A stretch of DNA of 64,000 nucleotides from Bradyrhizobium diversitatis. Its GTDB lineage: Bacteria > Pseudomonadota > Alphaproteobacteria > Rhizobiales > Xanthobacteraceae. The notes under the pieces were generated by a model, which saw nothing but the letters and a program-made list of their open reading frames with translations, made no database searches and was not told where the DNA came from. The position numbers and the translations under genes are program-made. Location: contig NZ_JACEGD010000026.1 in NCBI RefSeq assembly GCF_016031635.1, forward strand, positions 1-64,000, written 5' to 3'. This document shows, in pieces, positions 8,215-16,456 of the stretch (positions are counted from its first letter, which is position 1; each line of letters starts with the position of its first letter).

Positions 8215-8625
8215 GTGGCGAAGGTGGAGAATGATCCCGATGATCATCTGATGGTCGACGTCGTCGGGCCTTGGGTGACCGAAAAGCATCAACGGTTGAG
8301 TGAATACATCAAGCTGGCGCGCGGCGCTCGGGCCAACTTCGTGCCGCCCAAGGGGATAACGGCTGCCGTGCGCTTTATTTCATTCGAGCCGCTATTGGGG
8401 TCGGTAGCTGGCGCCAATCTCGCAGGGATTCAGTGGGTGATTGTGGGGGGAGAGAGCGGACCGCATGCACGGCCAATGGTCGAGGAATGGGTGGACGAGA
8501 TCGAGGCTGCGTGTCGCAAAGCCAACACAGCATTCTTCTTCAAACAATGGGGCGGCGTTCGAAAGAAGGCGACCGGGAGGACCTATCGGGACTCCACTTT
8601 CGACGAAATGCCTGTCGTGGCCTAA
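8215..8625 (+). pseudogene. Fusion remnant: TcmP N-terminus joined to DUF5131 (phage Gp37/Gp68) C-terminus
   Basis: An open frame of 136 residues from a GTG start. Residues 1-45 (GPWVTEKHQRLSEYI, then LARGAR) look like the beginning of three-Cys-motif partner protein TcmP, normally several hundred residues long. From about residue 50 the protein becomes the last third of a DUF5131/Gp37-Gp68 protein (VRFISFEPLLG, WVIVGGESGPHARPM, FFFKQWGG, DEMP). These two families are commonly encoded side by side. The simplest explanation is an in-frame deletion that removed most of tcmP and the front of the DUF5131 gene. Function is doubtful, although the frame is intact. Confidence 0.65.
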
Positions 8626-8658
8626 GCACAGGGCGTGTTTTCAATCCTGGCGCCGAGA

Positions 8659-8985
8659 CTACCTTCGCGCCACCAGCACACCCACCAGAAACGCCACCAT
8701 CAGCGACGGCAGCGGGGCCTCGCGCACCATGCCGCGCACGACGTCTTGCCAGCGCTGCTCGGGGACCAGCCTCGGCGATCGCACGTTGGGCGCCGGTTCG
8801 ATGCCCCAGCTTGATGCGAGCTCGGCGATCTCGCTTTGCGCCAGACGTACATCGTCACGGACCCGGAAGACGGCGGCCTCGGATCGCTCGCGCGGCGCGA
8901 GCAGCATCAAGGTCTCGACGGCCGTGCGCAGCGTCATCTCGCCGTAGCCCTGCAGCCGCACCGACTCCTCGGGGTCCGATGTCAT
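8659..8985 (-). CDS. Hypothetical protein with C-terminal membrane segment
   Basis: A 108-residue protein that I do not recognise. The N-terminal 85 residues are soluble and charged, with a helical stretch (MTLRTAVETLMLLAPRERSE). The last 16 residues (SLMVAFLVGVLVARR) are a short hydrophobic tail ending in two arginines, as in tail-anchored proteins. It sits alone between the fusion remnant and a small coiled-coil gene. Composition is like the neighbouring chromosome. Confidence 0.6.
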   Translation of the reverse strand: MTSDPEESVRLQGYGEMTLRTAVETLMLLAPRERSEAAVFRVRDDVRLAQSEIAELASSWGIEPAPNVRSPRLVPEQRWQDVVRGMVREAPLPSLMVAFLVGVLVARR

Positions 8986-9158
8986 GCGAAATCCCTTACA
9001 GCGCCAGATTCTTCATAACGCAAAGTCGCGTGCGATGGTGAAGGCGGCGGCCGCGCGCGAGACGGGCTTGCCTGCTCATGATCTGCCTCCATGCTCTGCA
9101 TGGAAATGGCGGCGGCGGAACTTGGTTCCCTGCGCGCGATGCGAATCGCGGGCGCCAG

Positions 9159-9383
9159 CTACTTCCGCAACAGCTCGCTCAACGCCGCCGTGGCCTCGGC
9201 GCAGCGGATGTCGTCGATCTCGCGCGACAGGCTGAGCGCGATCGCCCTCAGCTCTTCCAGCGTCCCGCTATCCGAATGCTGGTTTTCGAGCTGGCCGAGA
9301 CGCTTGTTCAGATCGTCCAGTCTCGATTGAAGCTGCCCGATGCTGGCGGCTCCATTCACTTTCCAAACGCGTTGTGCACGCAT
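9159..9383 (-). CDS. Small hypothetical coiled-coil protein
   Basis: A 74-residue protein with heptad-like spacing of Leu/Ile (QLQSRLDDLNKRLGQLENQ and LEELRAIALSLSREIDDI), so probably a short coiled coil. It has no signal peptide, membrane segment or cysteine pair. The window offers no functional context. The gaps on both sides (about 170 and 260 bases) contain nothing I can name. Confidence 0.55.
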   Translation of the reverse strand: MRAQRVWKVNGAASIGQLQSRLDDLNKRLGQLENQHSDSGTLEELRAIALSLSREIDDIRCAEATAALSELLRK

Positions 9384-9645
9384 CGTCGTTCCCCTGATAG
9401 TCTCACGGCCTTGTGAGAGCGGTTCGTGGCCGGAATGGGAGTTTGTTTTGTCCGGCTTCAGATCGCGGGGAACCGTTGCAGATCAGCAACGAAGTTCCGG
9501 AACTAAGGCGCGCGCTCGCCCGGCGCCCCGCACGATGATACCCGCAGGCATGGAATTTGATTGTGCCATCAGGATGATGGGCCGAGGCGGCCCGCGTGGG
9601 CGGAGGCTCGAGCCCGACGCACCCGGAAAAACGAAGGAATGACGC

Positions 9646-10605
9646 GTGGCGAGATTTGTGACGATTGCAGCCGGCCAGCTCGGCCCGATCGCGAGGAGCG
9701 AGACCAGGACCGCGGTGATGGCGCGGCTGATGGCCCTGATGCGCCAGGCCCGGGCCTGCGGCTGCGACCTGATCGTCTATCCCGAGCTGGCGCTGACCAC
9801 GTTCTTTCCGCGCTGGTATTTCGAGGATCAGGCCGAGATCGACAGTTTCTTCGAGCGCGAGATGCCGGGCCCGGAAACGCAGGAGCTGTTCGATCTCGCG
9901 CGCGAGCTCGGGATCGGCTTTTGCCTCGGCTATGCCGAGCTGGCGGTCGAGGCCGGACTTGTCAGGCGCTACAACACCTCCATTCTCGTCGACAAGAGCG
10001 GCGCGATCGTCCTGAAGTATCGCAAGGTGCATCTGCCCGGCCATGCCGAGCACGAGCCGTGGCGCGAGTTTCAGCATCTGGAGAAGCGCTATTTCGAGCC
10101 GGGCAGCGGCTTCGGCGTGACGGAAGCCTTCGGCGGCGTGATGGGCATGGCGATCTGCAACGATCGCCGCTGGAGCGAGACCTATCGGGTCATGGGCCTG
10201 CAGGGCGTCGAGATGGTGCTGATCGGCTACAACACGCCGGTGCACAATCCGCCCGCGCCCGAGCATGACGATCTCTCGCTGTTTCACAATCATCTGGTAA
10301 TGCAGGCCGGCGCCTACCAGAACGGCACCTTCGTGGTCGGCGTCGCCAAGGCCGGCATCGAGGAGGGCGTCGACCACATCGGCGGCAGCTGCATCATCGC
10401 GCCCTCGGGCGAGATCATGGCCGCCTGCACCACCAAGGGCGACGAGATCGCGCTGGCGCGCTGCGATCTCGATCTCTGCAACTCCTACAAGCGCACCACC
10501 TTCAATTTCGATGTCCACCGCCAGCCGCGGGCCTACGGAATGATCGTGGAGCGGAAGGGCGTGACCACCATGGCGGATGGGACGCCGGTGCCGCGCAAGG
10601 GGTGA
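9646..10605 (+). CDS. N-carbamoyl-D-amino-acid hydrolase (nitrilase superfamily)
   Basis: A 319-residue member of the nitrilase superfamily. The catalytic triad is visible: Glu47 in DLIVYPE, Lys126 in KYRKVHLPG and Cys170 in AICNDRRW, the same signature residues as in the Agrobacterium D-carbamoylase. The long insert PGHAEHEPWREFQHLEKRYF and the HNHLVMQAGAYQNG segment also match that branch. It converts N-carbamoyl-D-amino acids to D-amino acids, CO2 and ammonia. The hydantoinase that usually supplies the substrate is not in the window, so the physiological substrate may be another carbamoyl compound. Confidence 0.9.
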   Translation: MARFVTIAAGQLGPIARSETRTAVMARLMALMRQARACGCDLIVYPELALTTFFPRWYFEDQAEIDSFFEREMPGPETQELFDLARELGIGFCLGYAELAVEAGLVRRYNTSILVDKSGAIVLKYRKVHLPGHAEHEPWREFQHLEKRYFEPGSGFGVTEAFGGVMGMAICNDRRWSETYRVMGLQGVEMVLIGYNTPVHNPPAPEHDDLSLFHNHLVMQAGAYQNGTFVVGVAKAGIEEGVDHIGGSCIIAPSGEIMAACTTKGDEIALARCDLDLCNSYKRTTFNFDVHRQPRAYGMIVERKGVTTMADGTPVPRKG

Positions 10606-10618
10606 TCGTTGTCTCGCC

Positions 10619-10660
10619 CGTCATTCCGGGGCGATGCGCAGCATCGAGCCCGGAATGACG
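10619..10660. repeat. Short REP palindrome ('cgtcattccggg' class)
   Basis: A perfect 12-bp inverted repeat, CGTCATTCCGGG with CCCGGAATGACG, enclosing the smaller palindrome gcgatgc/gcatcg. The same arms occur at 57123-57227 and 59189-59314. It lies just after the D-carbamoylase stop codon and could serve as its terminator. Confidence 0.8.
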
Positions 10661-10775
10661 CCGGGAAGCTCGGTGTTTCGCTCCCGTGTCAATCCTATCG
10701 CGCGAAAATATTCCACTTTACCGAAATTCGGAAATTGCGTATGTGTCGCCCATCCCGGCTCATTCTTGAGGGGCG

Positions 10776-11275
10776 ATCATGAGGTCGTCATTGTCGCGAG
10801 CCGGGCTTGCGGTGGACGCGGCAGCGTCGGGCGCGAAAGGTGCGGGCAGGGAGGGTAGTCCCCGGTGAGCCCGTGGCCGCGCGCGGACGAACGGCGCTGC
10901 CAGGCTTCGTCTCGCCTGTAAGTTTCCGGCTCCGTCGACTGGGCTGGGAAAACTGCGGCGAAATGGCGGGCCGTGCGTACGGCAAAACCGTGTGGTCCTG
11001 GCCGTCGTTGCTACGGTCAAGCTCTTGCGGATGCGGCAGTCGCGTCAACCGGCGCGGCGCCGGTGAATTTCGCGAGGGTGAGGGAGGCCAGAGGGAATTC
11101 GGCTCCCAGGAGAGCGCGGCATAAGCCGTCCGACCATCGCGCAGGGAAGGCCGAGTGATTGGCACCACCTGTATGCTGCTGTGCGGTCTCTTTGCGCTAC
11201 ATCTTCGCGCAGCGGACCGCGGGTGCGAGGTCAGCACCCGGTCTTCCCTGCGCCCTCTTGGTTCGAGAGGGTGGA
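10776..11275. repeat. Dispersed non-coding block (multi-palindrome repeat element, approximate limits)
   Basis: About 500 bases with no convincing reading frame. The block contains gtgtggtcctggccgtcgtt, the gagagcgcggcataagccgt segment and ggcaccacctgtatgctgct. From memory of Bradyrhizobium sequences this resembles a dispersed block present in many copies, but I could not check copy number. Several ORFs cross it on both strands, without ribosome binding sites and with composition unlike the neighbours' proteins. Boundaries are approximate. Confidence 0.5.
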
Positions 11276-11371
11276 GCGACGAAGCAAAGCTCGGGCGAAT
11301 TCCGCCGCGAGAACGGGAAAACGTGTCCGCAAGCGAGATGTAGCCGAAGAGCGTGCTGTTGCGTCGTACTC

Positions 11372-11458
11372 CGTCATTGCGAGCGGAGCGAAGCAATCCA
11401 GAATCTCTCCTCGGAGCAACTCTGGATTGCTTCGTCGCAAGGGCTCCTCGCAATGACG
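11372..11458. repeat. Palindromic repeat ('cgtcattgcgag' class)
   Basis: Two nested perfect inverted repeats. The outer arms CGTCATTGCGAG / CTCGCAATGACG lie at 11372-11383 and 11447-11458. The inner arms GAAGCAATCCAGA / TCTGGATTGCTTC lie at 11390-11402 and 11421-11433. It is a different class from the 'cattccggg' elements and is one of four repeats packed into about 1 kb here. Confidence 0.85.
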
Positions 11459-11488
11459 CGGAGGAGAGAGCGTGCGCCAAACTCCATT

Positions 11489-11622
11489 CTCGTGCCCCGG
11501 ACGCAGCGCAGCGTCTCTTCGACGGTGCGCTGCTGAGCCGGGGCCCATGCTGAGGCATCGTGCTCTGGGTCCCGGCGCTGCGCCGCAACGCTGTCGCGTT
11601 GCAGCTTGTCCGGGACACGAGC
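11489..11622. repeat. Palindromic repeat ('ctcgtgccccggac' class)
   Basis: The ends are inverted (ctcgtgccccggac with gtccgggacacgag, one mismatch), with inner arms around gctgcgct/agcgcagc and a central gagccgggg/ccc region. It ends about 95 bases before the TetR start codon, so it lies outside the likely promoter of that gene. Confidence 0.75.
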
Positions 11623-11689
11623 GAGAGCCGCATCGCCAGAACCTTCGAATCCTGCTCCTCGACCCGCTCACAACCACGTGTCTTTATTC

Positions 11690-11705
11690 GGGAACAATCA
11701 TTCCC
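11690..11705. promoter_or_regulatory. TetR operator, site 1 (in front of the regulator gene)
   Basis: The 16-bp element GGGAACAATCATTCCC, with arms GGGAA/TTCCC, ends 12 bases before the TetR start codon. It matches site 2 in front of the transporter in 13 of 16 positions. Two copies of the same palindrome, one before each gene of a regulator/transporter pair, make autoregulation and co-repression very likely. Confidence 0.75.
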
Positions 11706-11717
11706 TATTATGCCGCG

Positions 11718-12335
11718 ATGCAAAAGACTGCCCGCCGATCCCGGTCTGCCCGTCGTCCCGGCCGCCCCCGGGAGTTCGACATGGACACCGCGCTCGACCG
11801 CGCCGTGCGCGTGTTTCGCGAGCGGGGTTACCATGCCACCTCAATCGGCGACCTCACCGCGGCGATGCGGCTCGCCACCGGCAGCGTGTACAAGGCATTT
11901 CGCGACAAACATGCGGTGTTCCTCGCCGCCTTCGAGCGCTACACGGCGCTGCGCCAGGAGCAGACCCGCAGCGCGGCGGCGCGGGGCGCAAACGGCCGCG
12001 AGCAGATCCGCAACGTGCTGCTGTCCTATGTCGAACACTCCCAGGGCGTCGAGGGACGGCGCGGCTGTCTCGTGGTCGGCAGCGCCGTCGAGCTGTCCGC
12101 GCATGACGCGATGGTCGCGGCCCGCGTCAGTACGCAGCTTGCGACCAACGAAAACTTCATCGCCGGCCTCATCCGTGACGGGCAGGCCGACGGCTCGATC
12201 CCCCGCCATGTCGCAGCTGACGACACCGCGCGGCTGATGCTCTGCATCACGCAAGGAATGCGCGTCGTCGGCAAGGCGCGCCTGCCGCTCGACGGGATAC
12301 GCCTCGTCGGCGTCGCGATGAAGCTGCTCGCCTGA
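11718..12335 (+). CDS. TetR/AcrR family transcriptional regulator
   Basis: A 205-residue repressor. The N-terminal helix-turn-helix runs over about residues 20-68 (ALDRAVRVFRERGYHATSI, then DLTAAM and TGSVYKAFRDK), and a ligand-binding helical domain follows with one Cys in RRGCLVV. The start is the ATG at 11718, just after operator site 1; longer in-frame extensions run back through a palindromic repeat and are not credible. It most likely represses itself and the MFS transporter downstream, releasing both when a small molecule binds. Confidence 0.9.
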   Translation: MQKTARRSRSARRPGRPREFDMDTALDRAVRVFRERGYHATSIGDLTAAMRLATGSVYKAFRDKHAVFLAAFERYTALRQEQTRSAAARGANGREQIRNVLLSYVEHSQGVEGRRGCLVVGSAVELSAHDAMVAARVSTQLATNENFIAGLIRDGQADGSIPRHVAADDTARLMLCITQGMRVVGKARLPLDGIRLVGVAMKLLA

Positions 12336-12352
12336 ATTTTTTGTCATAATAG

Positions 12353-12368
12353 GGAATGGTCATTCCCT
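12353..12368. promoter_or_regulatory. TetR operator, site 2 (in front of the transporter gene)
   Basis: GGGAATGGTCATTCCC lies inside the longer palindrome AGGGAATG-GT-CATTCCCT (12352-12369), with perfect 8-bp arms. It falls in the 50-base gap between the regulator stop and the transporter start. It shares GGGAA-N3-TCATTCCC with site 1 (the AA just before TCATTCCC differs). Placement so close to the transporter start suggests steric repression. Confidence 0.8.
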
Positions 12369-12385
12369 AAACCTATCTGGAGTCC

Positions 12386-13585
12386 ATGCGAATGACGATG
12401 AATGCCACGATCGAGACCGCACCCGAACCGGGTGCGGTGTCGCAGCGCCTGACCTTCGTGCTTGCCGCGGCCTGTGGCATGATCGCCGCCAACATCTACT
12501 ATGCGCAGCCGCTGATCGCCCCGATCAGCGCCGCGCTCGGCCTGTCGCATGCCGCGGCGGGACTGATCGTCACCATGACGCAGATCGGCTACGGCACCGG
12601 GCTGCTGCTGATCGTGCCGCTCGGCGATCTCGTCGAGAACCGCGCGCTGATCTGCTCAGTGATCACGCTCGGCGCCGCAGCACTGCTCGCCGCCGCGTTC
12701 GCCACCCATGCGCTGCCGTTCCTGATCGCCGCGCTGTTCATCGGCCTCGGCTCGGTGGCTGTGCAGATCATCATTCCCTATGCGGCGCATCTGGCGCCTG
12801 CAGCCATCCGCGGCCGCGTCGTCGGCAACGTCTCGACCGGCCTGATGCTCGGCATCATGCTGGCGCGTCCGGTGTCGAGCTTCGTCACCGCGGCGCTGTC
12901 GTGGCACGCGGTGTTCTTCTGCTCCGCCGCGCTGATGATCGTGCTCGCGATCGCGCTCTGGATGACGCTGCCGAAGCGCAAGCCGGTGACGCGGATGCAC
13001 TACGGCGAATTGCTGCTGTCGATGCCGCATCTGGTGCGGGCCACGCCGCTGCTGCGGCGCCGCGCGCTCTATCAGGCGAGCCTGTTCGGCGCCTTCACCC
13101 TGTTCTGGACGGTGGCGCCGCTCCAGCTCGCCGGCGAGTTCGGCTTCTCCCAGCGCGGCATCGCGCTGTTTGCGCTGGCCGGCGTCGCCGGCGTGTTCGC
13201 CGCCCCGATCGCCGGCCGCCTCGCCGACCACGGCCATAGCCGCGTCGCGACGCTGGTCGCGATGCTGCTCGCGGCCGGCGGCTTCCTCGTGACCTATGTC
13301 GGCGCGCCCGGCTCGATGCTGAACCTCGCCTGTCTGGTGGTGGCCGCGATCGCCATCGATATCGGCGTCCAGGGCAATGTCGTGCTCGGCTTCCGCGCCA
13401 TCTTCGCGCTCGGGCACGAGCACCGCAGCCGCCTCAACGGCCTCTACATGGCGACGTTCTTCGCAGCCGGCGCGGCCGGCTCCGCGGTCGGAGCCTTCGC
13501 GTTCGCGCAAGGTGGCTGGGCACTCGCATCGGCCATTGGCCTTGCGTTGCCCGTCATGGGACTGATCTATGCGGCGACCGAATAG
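12386..13585 (+). CDS. MFS transporter (drug:H+ antiporter-like)
   Basis: A 399-residue protein with about 12 hydrophobic helices and the short loops of the major facilitator superfamily. The loop between helices 2 and 3 reads GDLVENRAL, a form of motif A, and GRLADHGHSR between helices 8 and 9 is its repeat. It should export a small molecule across the inner membrane using the proton gradient. A purine-rich tctggag lies about 8 bases before the ATG. The linked TetR gene and the operator in front of it suggest substrate-induced expression; the substrate is unknown. Confidence 0.9.
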   Translation: MRMTMNATIETAPEPGAVSQRLTFVLAAACGMIAANIYYAQPLIAPISAALGLSHAAAGLIVTMTQIGYGTGLLLIVPLGDLVENRALICSVITLGAAALLAAAFATHALPFLIAALFIGLGSVAVQIIIPYAAHLAPAAIRGRVVGNVSTGLMLGIMLARPVSSFVTAALSWHAVFFCSAALMIVLAIALWMTLPKRKPVTRMHYGELLLSMPHLVRATPLLRRRALYQASLFGAFTLFWTVAPLQLAGEFGFSQRGIALFALAGVAGVFAAPIAGRLADHGHSRVATLVAMLLAAGGFLVTYVGAPGSMLNLACLVVAAIAIDIGVQGNVVLGFRAIFALGHEHRSRLNGLYMATFFAAGAAGSAVGAFAFAQGGWALASAIGLALPVMGLIYAATE

Positions 13586-13868
13586 AAGCCGGCACGGCCC
13601 ACAATGGAATGGTGCGATGCGGCCTGTTTACCAACCCCGCGCCGACGCAATCTGCAGTGCGACGGTGACGATCGTCAGAAGTGGCGGGCTGAATTTTTCG
13701 GACGAGAGCGCGGCAACGAATTCGCAATAAATCGGCCTGGCAGGACCGCGCGCGTTGCGGACGGGCAACAGTCCGGCAACCATCCGCGAACTTGCCGCGC
13801 GCCGCTAACTTTTCGAAAAAGATTTGGCCGCAGTTTCTCCCGCGGGATTGACGAGGGAGTTTTCGGAC

Positions 13869-14066
13869 ATGAACGGTCACGCCATCTTGGAGAACGTGCG
13901 CCGCTACCGCGGCATCGCATCGCTCTATCGCCAGACCGCAGCATTCCGCCCGGGCCAGAGCTGGTCGCTGCTGGAGCAGGCGAGGGAGTGGGAAGCGCGG
14001 GCGCTGTCGGAGCTGGAGGCCTATTTCGCGGCACGCACGGACCGCACCGCCCAGCTCGCGGCCTGA
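13869..14066 (+). CDS. Small hypothetical protein (ENVRRYR family, copy 1)
   Basis: A 65-residue soluble protein. The ATG at 13869 follows gacgagggag, a good Shine-Dalgarno region. It is clearly paralogous to the 70-residue protein at 24320-24532: both have ENVRRYR, ASL-RQ, AA-RP, W-LL-QA and a closing EL-A-F pattern. The two genes flank the cbb cluster on either side, in the same orientation. The first 283 bases before it, after the MFS gene, contain nothing I can identify. Function unknown. Confidence 0.65.
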   Translation: MNGHAILENVRRYRGIASLYRQTAAFRPGQSWSLLEQAREWEARALSELEAYFAARTDRTAQLAA

Positions 14067-14204
14067 TCGCCGGCCATCGGCGCGGCCGGCAACCGGCTCG
14101 CCGAAGGTGCGATCGCCCACGGGACAATTACGGAGTTGTCTCCGCATCCTTGTGTGCTAGCAACGGGCCGATCGAGATCTCCTTCACGTCGGCCGGGGCA
14201 AGCG

Positions 14205-14297
14205 ATGACCACCTTCAACCGCATCTTCACGACCGAGCGTCTGCTCCAGATCATTGTGATTCTGGCGGCGACCGTCGCCATGAAGCTGATGAGCTGA
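14205..14297 (+). CDS. Possible 30-residue membrane peptide
   Basis: A short frame, MTTFNRIFTTERLLQ followed by a hydrophobic helix (IIVILAATVAMKLM), ending TGA. A ggccggggcaag stretch precedes the ATG and could be a weak ribosome site. It fits the size and pattern of single-helix small membrane proteins and is too short to be judged by codon statistics. It ends 11 bases before the stop of the oppositely oriented cbbR. Confidence 0.4.
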   Translation: MTTFNRIFTTERLLQIIVILAATVAMKLMS

Positions 14298-14308
14298 GCG
14301 CCGGCCTT

Positions 14309-15286
14309 CTATCGCCCGCCGAGTTCGGGCACGTCGGGCAGATAGTTCGACCCTTCCGACCCCAGAAAATCGAACATCGCCTGCGCGGGCGGCAGCAGCA
14401 CCTTGTCGCTGCGGCGGATCACGTACCATTGCCGCACGATCGGCAGGCCCGCGACATCAAGCACGACGAGCCGGCCCTCGGCGAGCTCATGCGCCACGGT
14501 GTGGGCCGAGATGAAGGCGATGCCCAGCCCGGCGATGACCGCCTGCTTGATGGTCTCGTTGCTGCTCATCTCCATGCCGATGATCGGCTCGAGATCCGAC
14601 TTCTGGAACAGGCCCTCCATCAGCGTCCGCGTGCCCGAGCCGGGCTCACGGGTGAGGAAGGTCTCGTGCACGAGGTCGGTGAGGTTGAGGCCGGAATCCT
14701 TCTCCAACCAGTGGCCCTTGCGCGCGACGATGATGTGCGGATTGCGCCCGAGCTGGCGGACGTCGACGGTGACGTCGGCCGGTGGCCGACCCATCACCGC
14801 GAAGTCGAGGTCATAGCCGTGCATGGCCTCGCGGATCTCCTCGCGATTGCCGATGGTCAGCTTGATCTCGATCTTGGGGTAGCGCTTGGAGAACGCCGCG
14901 ATTGCATGCGGCACGAAATATTTCGCGGTCGAGACCGCGCCGAGCTTCACGGTGCCTCCGGTCCGCCCCGCGAGCAGGTCGAGCGCGCCCTGGCAATCCG
15001 TGATCGCGGCCTCGACCCGTTCGGCCAGCGCCAGAACCTCCTTGCCCGCTTCCGTCAGCAGCATGCCGTCGCCGGTCCGCTGCACCAGCGGCAGGCCGGC
15101 GAGGTCCTGCAGTTGCCGGAGCTGCTGGGTCACGGCCGGCTGGGTCAGCCCGAGATGGCTGGATGCCGCCGTCACGCTGCCCTTGGCCGAAAGCGCCGCA
15201 AGCGAGCGCAGCTGCCGGATCGTCAGATGCCGGAACTGGGCCGCTGCATGGCCGGGGCCATTATAAGAACATTCTTTGAGGCTCAT
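14309..15286 (-). CDS. cbbR: CbbR, LysR-type regulator of the Calvin cycle operon
   Basis: A 325-residue LysR-type protein. The winged helix-turn-helix lies at about residues 20-80 (TIRQLRSLAALSAKGSVTAA, then LTQPAVTQQLRQLQ), followed by the effector domain with GAVSTAKYFVPHAIAAF, very typical of CbbR. It is transcribed away from cbbF, the classic arrangement. CbbR senses metabolites such as RuBP, NADPH or ATP depending on species. There is no alternative in-frame ATG/GTG/TTG near the front, so the ATG at 15286 stands, although about 10 residues longer than many CbbR proteins. Confidence 0.93.
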   Translation of the reverse strand: MSLKECSYNGPGHAAAQFRHLTIRQLRSLAALSAKGSVTAASSHLGLTQPAVTQQLRQLQDLAGLPLVQRTGDGMLLTEAGKEVLALAERVEAAITDCQGALDLLAGRTGGTVKLGAVSTAKYFVPHAIAAFSKRYPKIEIKLTIGNREEIREAMHGYDLDFAVMGRPPADVTVDVRQLGRNPHIIVARKGHWLEKDSGLNLTDLVHETFLTREPGSGTRTLMEGLFQKSDLEPIIGMEMSSNETIKQAVIAGLGIAFISAHTVAHELAEGRLVVLDVAGLPIVRQWYVIRRSDKVLLPPAQAMFDFLGSEGSNYLPDVPELGGR

Positions 15287-15287
15287 T

Positions 15288-15308
15288 ATAAATAGAAATT
15301 TTCCTTAT
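15288..15308. promoter_or_regulatory. Putative CbbR binding site
   Basis: AT-rich imperfect dyad ATAAATAGAAATTTTCCTTAT (outer arms ATAA/TTAT, centre AAATTT) directly in front of the cbbR start codon, in the cbbR-cbbF gap. LysR-type sites follow a T-N11-A dyad and CbbR sites a TNA-N7-8-TNA pattern; this is the only such AT-rich dyad in a GC-rich region. Assignment rests on position and symmetry. Confidence 0.5.
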
Positions 15309-15406
15309 TAACTCGCCCCTGTCAATCTCCTGATGCCGGGACTGACCGCACCGACCTCCAGCGGGGAGGAAACTGGATGCGGCGCCGACGGAGGGGATGG
15401 ACGCAG

Positions 15407-16444
15407 ATGACCGGGCAACTCAGGCTGGACGACCACCTTCAACGGTATTCGGAGACCGCACCCCACGCGCTGGCGGTGGCGGGTGCGGTGGATGCCATCG
15501 CGGCAGCGGCGATCGAGATTGCCGATCTCATCGCATCCGGCGATCTCGCCGACGCCTCGGGCCTGACCACGGGCCGCAACAGCGATGGCGATCTCCAGCG
15601 CGATCTCGACGTCCAGGCGGACGCGATCCTGCGCCGCTGCCTCAGCCGGCTGCCGATCGCGGCGCTGGCGTCGGAGGAGATGCGCGAGGCTCAGATCGTT
15701 GATCGTCAGGGGCGCATCTGCATCGCGATCGATCCCCTCGACGGCTCCTCCAACATCGACATCAACATGACCGTCGGCACGATCTTCTCGATCCTGCCGG
15801 CGCCCGATGACCTCTCGCTCGCCTTCCATCAGCGCGGCTCGGCGCAACTCGCTGCCGGCTTCGTCACCTACGGCCCGCAGACCTCGCTGGTGCTGACGCT
15901 CGGCGACGGCGTCGACATCTTCACGCTCGACCGCAAATCCGGCTGTTTCCGCCTCGCGCGCAGCGTGGTGCAGATCCCGGAGGCCTGCGAGGAGTTCGCG
16001 ATCAACGCGTCGAATCGCCGGCACTGGGATCCGCCGGTGCGCGCCTTCGTCGACGAGTGCCTCGCCGGCGTCGACGGGCCGGCCAACCACGATTTCAACA
16101 TGCGCTGGATCGGCTCGCTGGTCGCGGAAGCCTATCGCATCCTCACCCGCGGCGGCGTGTTCCTGTATCCTTCCGATGCGCGCCCCGGCTATGGCGACGG
16201 CCGCCTGCGCCTCACCTACGAGGCGCATCCGATGGCCATGATCATCGAGCAGGCCGGCGGCTCGGCCTCGACCGGGCGCGAGCGCATCCTCGAACTGTCT
16301 GCGCAGAGCCTGCACCAGCGCGTCCCGCTGATCATGGGCTCGAGCAACGAGGTCCGGCGCGTCGAGGAACTGCATTGCGATCCGCTGCTGGTCGCCAGCG
16401 TCTCCGCGCCGCTGTTCGCGCGCCGCGGCTTCTTCCGGCTCTGA
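15407..16444 (+). CDS. cbbF: Fructose-1,6-bisphosphatase class I (CbbF)
   Basis: First gene of the cbb operon; 345 residues from the ATG at 15407 (MTGQLRL). An in-frame ATG at 15377 also has a purine-rich upstream stretch and would add 10 Arg-rich residues; I prefer the shorter form because [11 protein letters not shown] looks like the natural beginning. The metal/substrate motif [12 protein letters not shown] is present, with ALASEEM earlier and the [14 protein letters not shown] and GGVFLYPSD motifs later. It removes the 1-phosphate of fructose-1,6-bisphosphate (and possibly sedoheptulose-1,7-bisphosphate) in RuBP regeneration. Confidence 0.93.
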   Translation: MTGQLRLDDHLQRYSETAPHALAVAGAVDAIAAAAIEIADLIASGDLADASGLTTGRNSDGDLQRDLDVQADAILRRCLSRLPIAALASEEMREAQIVDRQGRICIAIDPLDGSSNIDINMTVGTIFSILPAPDDLSLAFHQRGSAQLAAGFVTYGPQTSLVLTLGDGVDIFTLDRKSGCFRLARSVVQIPEACEEFAINASNRRHWDPPVRAFVDECLAGVDGPANHDFNMRWIGSLVAEAYRILTRGGVFLYPSDARPGYGDGRLRLTYEAHPMAMIIEQAGGSASTGRERILELSAQSLHQRVPLIMGSSNEVRRVEELHCDPLLVASVSAPLFARRGFFRL

Positions 16445-16456
16445 GCGAGGCGCGCC

